A stretch of DNA of 64,000 bases, from assembly GCF_002878395.1 (NCBI RefSeq), contig NC_061115.1, positions 57,757,948 to 57,821,947 of the forward strand, in the 5' to 3' direction. This DNA is from Capsicum annuum (lineage: Eukaryota; Streptophyta; Magnoliopsida; Solanales; Solanaceae). Within the stretch, counting starts at the first letter, position 1. Every line of letters begins with the position of its first letter. A model generated the notes under the pieces. That model was given only the letters and a program-made list of their open reading frames with translations, ran no database searches and had not been told where the DNA came from. Below, piece by piece: positions 59,281-64,000 of this stretch. The position numbers and the translations under genes are program-made.

Positions 59281-60890
59281 ATTTCTTTTCTTTTGAAATG
59301 TTGCCTTTCAATTAAACTTTAGGGTCAGAAATTCAAGCCTTCAGATTCTAGTTGTAGTTCCAGAATGCTTAGATAATCAATAAGGTAAGACGAGTCCTGA
59401 CCCTTCCCTATGTTTTTGCAAAGTTTCGTACTTTAGTCATTATAATATTTACATATGCTACCCATTTTAGTTCTACAAATACAACCTGTATCCGTATGCT
59501 TCTCATATAATATTGTGTGTTCCTAGTTCCTAGTGTACGAATTTTGGTTTACTTAGTGTCTCGAATAATGTCCCGTGAAATTCCTAAATTCTAGAATCAG
59601 GTCATGCAACTCATGACTCATGTACTCATGTTCATCTTTACAGTATTATTAGCCCATATGACTCACTTTCCACTTCTAGTAAGTATCAAAACTCAGTAGT
59701 GTCATGTACACCCATAACTTAGAGCCCTTGATAAATCTATAATTTGATATTCTATTCCTTAGGCCTCAGTTAAGTGCCAAATTCGATATATCCTTGGCGT
59801 ATGTCAATTGTCCATAAGCAATTATCAAAACTCCATTATAGCTTCATTGTTCAGTTTTAGTAATCAACAATCAGTCCGAGGATCAAATTCTTAAGTTATC
59901 AGTCCTTCAGTTAATTCGATAAGTCAATACGGTTATACATTCGGGCTTAGCACCCACATAAATCTTTTCAGTAGTCTTAGTTATAGTTTTTGAGGCTTAG
60001 TTACTTTATCTTAGATAATGTTCATAGGTCTCAACTCATCTTACCTAATCTTAATCAGGTTATGATATTCTTACTCAGCTATCTTATACAGATAAATTTG
60101 GGCAGTTTGGTTTCCATGTCCCCAACTATGCACTCTAGCCAAAATCTCATGAAAGAATGTAACCATTATAATATGAACCAATCAGATAGATGCAAGATCT
60201 ACTCAGTTTGTGTATCATGCCTTAGTTTCAAATCTCACATAATTAGCAATGACTCAATTCCTAGGTGCCTTATGCATCGCCTCAATTTTCCTCAGCAACT
60301 CAGCCCAGCAAATATTCCTCAAGGGACCTAGTTTCCCTAGGGGGAGATACGCTATATTACCCCAAACTTTCATTACATAACCATGCATCTCTCTTCTCAT
60401 GAAAAATCCAGTTTGGAGTAGTGAGTACCTATAAGTTTACCATCTAGCTCCAATTTTGGTCGTACGCCATGTACTCAAGGTACTAAGCATATTTAGTAGG
60501 TCCCTAGGGGGAACTGAATATCACGTTCCTACCTAATTATATTCTCATGTTTCCGATCAGGCATATTTAGTAATTAAGCTCAGACTCAGTGAAAAGTAAA
60601 TCTAATCCAGTTTTATATTCAGATTTCAGTTACAAATGTGGTATTTAGTTCCATGCTCAGTTTATATTTCAAACTTAGTATCTTTACCCTTGCATGTTTA
60701 ATCACATGTTCATAAGTCAGTTCATTTATGTATTCATGCATAATATATTCATAATCAACTTGTCAGTACTCTCAGTTATGCAGACATGCATCAACTCTGT
60801 GATAAAATCTTGCATCAGGCATGCATGCTCAGTATGAATCGCAGTAATGTCATTCAAGTAGTCATGTTTCAATTGTTCATGTTCATGTTT
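59281..60890 (+). other. Post-gag region, unit 5
   Basis: This is the counterpart of 36086-37776. It carries the full 113-codon frame at 59990-60331 and has a private insertion, TTTAGTAGGTCCCTAGGGGG, near 60489. It does not reach a polypurine tract: after TTCATGTTCATGTT at about 60888 it joins the leader of unit 6. Confidence 0.75.
59990..60331 (+). CDS. Hypothetical 113-codon post-gag ORF, unit 5
   Basis: It has the same start (MRLSYFILDNVHRSQLILPN) and the same stop (QQLSPANIPQGT) as the frame at 48499-48840, with about one residue in six changed. No domain, signal or known family is recognisable. It lies 700 bases after the gag remnant, with no splice or ribosome signal that I can defend. 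A coding role is possible only if expressed from a separate transcript. Confidence 0.25.
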   Translation: MRLSYFILDNVHRSQLILPNLNQVMIFLLSYLIQINLGSLVSMSPTMHSSQNLMKECNHYNMNQSDRCKIYSVCVSCLSFKSHIISNDSIPRCLMHRLNFPQQLSPANIPQGT

Positions 60891-60915
60891 CATAGGAACC
60901 ATATAACATTCTGAA
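60878..60915 (+). other. LTR-loss junction between units 5 and 6
   Basis: Post-gag sequence (TTCAATTGTTCATGTTCATG) is followed by about 18 bases of unmatched sequence (TCATAGGAACCATATAAC) and then leader sequence beginning TTCTGAAAAACTGCATC. The polypurine tract, the whole LTR, the PBS and the first 20-odd leader bases are gone. Unmatched bases at the joint suggest end joining with filler. Confidence 0.75.
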
Positions 60916-61092
60916 AAACTGCATCTAGTAGAGTTTTGTACATGGGTGTGCTATGTGCTACACTTATGTGCAGGAGGATATGAGATGTTTTAGGATTAAT
61001 TTTCCTTCTTTCAGTATTCATGTTGTGCCAGTGAACATAGGCTCAAAGTTAAACTCTCATTCTTATCAACTTTCTCCCTTCATTTACAGATT

Positions 61093-62342
61093 ATGCCTCC
61101 CAAAAGGACTAACGAACAGGGAACCAAAAATCAGTGAGTGCCTCAGCCCATCCATCCAGATTATCTCGATGTGCATGTATCTCATGAAAAATGTAGGAAT
61201 TCATTTACTACTCTAGATAGTTCAATTACAGCTCAAAATGAATGGCCAGCTACTGTTCCAGCAAACCCAATGGCAAATTCTGTTACAGCCAAGATTCGGG
61301 ACTTTGCCTAAATGAATCCTCCCCTATTCTCTGATTCTACGTTAGGAGAGGATCCACAGGAGCTTCTTGATCAGGTTTAGAAAGTCACAGACATCATGGG
61401 AGTGATTTCTAGTGAGAGTCCCGAGTTATCCACTGATCTGCTAAAAGATATAGCCGATATGTGGTTCAAATAGTGAAAGCTAGATCGGGGTACAGTTGCA
61501 GATCCCATAGATTGGGAAGAGTTTGCTACAACCTTATTAGATAGATTCTTTCCCCTACAGAAGAAACAAGCTAAAGTATTAGAGTTCATCAATCTCAGAT
61601 AAGGTTGCATGAGTGTAAAAGAGTATTTCCTCAATTTTACTCATTTAGCAAGGTATGCTCCCCATGTAGTAGCAGAGAGTTAATCCAGAATAAGTAAGTT
61701 TGTATCAGGGGTGTCTGGTAGATTAGTTAAGGAGTGCAAGACTGGGATGTTCGTTAAGGAGATATGCATATGTAGGATTATGGTCCATGCTCAATAGATT
61801 AAGGAGCAAAAACTTAAGAAGAAAGAGAGAAAGTAAGAAAGCCAAGATAGGTAATTATAGTTTTGCTAAGTCAGGGTAGCAGAGTGGTAATCATGTTTAG
61901 TTATTTCAGAAATGTTCAACCCCAGTTCAACCTTCAGCTAGTGCGCTAGTACCAAAGTTAAAAAATGATCGTAGGGATAGGGCATCAGGCTCCAAGTCCT
62001 AGGGTAGTGAAAGCAGGATATTACATATCCACTTTGTGAAGAATGTATTAAGAATCATAATAAGGGGTGTAGAGCTGGCAGTAATGTGTGTTTTAAATGT
62101 TATAAAGTAGGTCACAAAGTCTGAGATTGTCCTAAACCTGGTCCTCGCAGTCAGCGTGGTTGTTCTTAAGCTCAGTCTGATCACTCAAAATAGTAGGGCA
62201 ACAATTCCAGCATTATCGGAGGGTAACACCCAAACAGTCTTTATGCACTTAAGTCCGGACCTAATTAGGAAAGTCCTCTTAATGTAGTTACTAGTATGTT
62301 ATAGATCTCTTATTTACATGTCCACGCTTCTTCACATTCATG
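61093..62342 (+). pseudogene. gag: gag, array unit 6
   Basis: The ATG at 61093 starts MPPKRTNEQGTKNQ, with Gln at codon 14 as in unit 5 and a private stop at codon 15. The predicted acceptor ATTTACAG at 61088-61089 is kept although the donor-bearing LTR is gone. Landmarks are AAKIRDFA, FSDSTLGEDPQELLDQV, GTVADPIDWEEF and EYFLNFTHLARYAPHVVAES. The knuckle is CFKCYKVGHKV, a stop, then DC, so CCHC is complete except for the stop. Stops in the WFKQWK motif (61461-61480) are again C-to-T and G-to-A. Confidence 0.87.
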
Positions 62343-64000
62343 AGTATTTTTTCTTTTGAAATATTGCCTATCAGTTAAATTTTGGGGTTAGAAAGTTAAG
62401 CCTTCAGATTCTAGTTATAGTTCCAGTACGTTTAGATAATCAATAAGGGATAACGAATCCAGACGCTTTCCTGTCTTATTGCAAAGTTTCATACTATAGT
62501 CATCATGATATTTACATATGCTAACCATTTAGTTCCATAAATACAGCTTGTATCCGTATGTTTCTCACAGAATAGTGTGTGTTCCAAGTTCCTAGTATAC
62601 GAATTCTGGTTCACTTACTATCACGAATCATGACCCGTGAGATGTCAAAATTCTAGACCATGCAACTCATGACTCCTGTACTCATATCAAGCTTTACAGA
62701 ATGCTTAGCCCGTATGACTCACGTTCCACTTTTAGTCAGCAACCAAACATAGTAATGTCATGTACACCCTCAGCTTAAAGCCCTTGATAAATCTATGATT
62801 TAGTATTCTATTTATTAGGCCTCAGTTAAGTGTAAAATTTTATATATCCTTGGTGTATGTTAGTTCTCCATATGCAATTATCAGAACTCTATTACATCTT
62901 TGGTGTTTAGTTTCAGTAATCAATAATCAGTTCTAGAATCAGATTCGTCAATTATCAGTCCTTTAGTTAATTGGATAAGTAAATATGGTTATGCATTCGT
63001 GCTCAGCACCCACGTGAATCTTTTTAGTAGTCTTAGTTACAGCACATGAGGCTTAGTTACTTTATCTTAGATGATGTTCATAGGTCTCAACTCATCTTAT
63101 TGAATCTCAATCACTTTACGATCTTTTTACTCAGCTATCTTATACTGACAAATTCGTGCAGTTTAGTTTCCATGTCCCCAACTATGCGCACTAGCCAAAA
63201 TATCATGAAATAATGTAGCCATTCTAAGATGAACAAATCAGATAGATGCAAGATCATCTCAATTCGTGTATCATGCCTTAATTTTAAATCTCAGTTAATT
63301 AGCTATGACTTAATTCCTAGGTGCCTTATGAATCACTTCAGTTTTCCTCAGCAACTCAGCCCAGCCAGTATTTCTCAAGGGACCTAGTGTCCTAAGGGGG
63401 AGATATGCTATATTCCCCCAAACTTTCATGATATAACCATGCATCTCTCTTCTCATAACAAATCCAATTTAGAGTAGTGAGTACCTATAAGTTGATCATC
63501 TTGCTCCAATTATGGTCGTAAGCTATGTACTCAAGGTACTCAGTTTAGAATACAATATTCAGCTCATGTATCACGTTTTATACCCAATTATGTTCTTATA
63601 TTTCCTCTCAAGAATATTTAGTAATTAAGCTCAGACTCAGCCAAAGGTAATAGCTTTTTTTAAGCTTATCCAATTTTATGTTCAGATTTCAGTTACAAAT
63701 GTGATATTCAGTTCCATGCCCAGTTTACATTTCAAACTTGGTATCTTTACCCCTGCATGTTCACTCACATGCTCATGAGTCAGTTCATTTATGTATTCAT
63801 TGATAAGATTTGCACGATTAACTTATCACTACTCTTATTTATGTAGTCATACATCAACTCAGTCATAAAATCTTGCATCAGATATGCACTCTTAGTATGA
63901 ATCACAGTAATGTCAGTCAAGTAGTCATGTTTCAATTGTTCATGTTCAGTATGTACTTTAGCTTATCATTTCTCCCATCTCAATTAGTCTTATTCAAGGA
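62343..64000 (+). other. Post-gag region, unit 6 (runs off the window)
   Basis: This is the counterpart of 36086-37776, with the conserved frame stopped after ATATCATGAAA near 63210. The last bases (CTCAATTAGTCTTATTCAAG) match the sequence about 35 bases before the polypurine tract and LTR in the other units, so another LTR should begin just outside. Confidence 0.75.

Larger units (their letters stand above)
31672..64000 (+). mobile_element. Head-to-tail array of gag-only LTR elements
   Basis: LTR starts (TGTAATACCCC or variants) recur at 31672, 37777, 43514, 49477 and 55041, so units of 5.6-6.1 kb follow each other in one orientation and share LTRs. Each has PBS, leader, gag, a post-gag region and a polypurine tract. 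The sixth internal region (about 60890 onwards) joins the fifth without an LTR. The next LTR is predicted to start a few dozen bases after the window ends. Units carry private deletions and many stops, so the array is old. Unequal crossing-over between LTRs of one insertion is the simplest origin. Confidence 0.9.

Noticed and set aside
31672..64000. Could the 6-kb periodicity be a satellite or a CRISPR-like array
   Set aside because: Each period contains an LTR, PBS, gag and polypurine tract; it is a chain of retrotransposon units. No short direct repeats with unique spacers occur.
1..64000. tRNA, rRNA or host protein genes
   Set aside because: None was recognised. The only tRNA-like strings are primer binding sites next to LTRs, and every coding signal belongs to a Ty3/gypsy element.

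Overview
This window is repeat-rich plant nuclear DNA with no recognisable host gene. The style of its LTR retrotransposons points to a Solanaceae genome (tomato, pepper, potato or relatives): Ty3/gypsy chromovirus gag-pol with an initiator-tRNA-Met type primer binding site, very long 2.4-2.9 kb LTRs starting TGTAATACCCC, and interleaved Athila/Tat-type LTRs starting TGTTGATGAG. The genus is inferred from family style only. It reads as pericentromeric or other gene-poor heterochromatin, built as elements inserted into elements.

Layout. (1) 1-7699, minus strand: a degraded but full-order autonomous chromovirus (E1: gag, PR, RT, RNase H, INT, chromodomain-like tail). Its internal region is complete, its 5' LTR is 4976-7699, and its 3' LTR starts at about position 5 and runs out of the window. 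(2) 7700-8237 and 17222-17572 are two halves of an Athila/Tat 3' region. They are split by E2 (8238-17221, minus strand), a large element without genes, with two 2.4 kb LTRs, a TTATG target duplication and a 100-base assembly gap. (3) 17573-24629: an Athila/Tat LTR, the tail of a chromovirus LTR with PBS and leader, and an Athila/Tat gag-protease remnant that is cut in two by a minus-strand solo LTR (20051-22438), followed by an Athila-type 3' region. (4) 24630-31671: two more Athila/Tat-type LTRs, a chromovirus gag split by the second of them, and a minus-strand Athila/Tat LTR stub with its 3' region.

(5) 31672-64000, plus strand: the main feature. Six units sit head to tail, each LTR followed by about 3.15 kb of internal DNA, so neighbouring units share one LTR. 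The internal part carries PBS, leader, gag (with CCHC knuckle) and about 1.7 kb of unrecognised DNA ending in a polypurine tract, but no pol: homology to E1 stops at the protease active site. These are gag-only, non-autonomous elements (TR-GAG type). E1, whose leader and gag are clearly homologous, is a plausible model of the family that supplied the enzymes. The sixth unit has lost its LTR.

Working together. LTRs of the array and of E1 carry a TATA box, about 120 nt of transcribed leader, then an AAG|GTATGC donor-like site. An acceptor-like pyrimidine tract plus AG lies directly before the gag ATG in both. This suggests a 2.2-2.5 kb intron that removes the PBS, so spliced RNA would be for translation and unspliced RNA for replication. 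All gag and pol copies now carry stops or frameshifts, many explained by C-to-T or G-to-A changes at CAG and TGG codons, as expected of long-methylated DNA.
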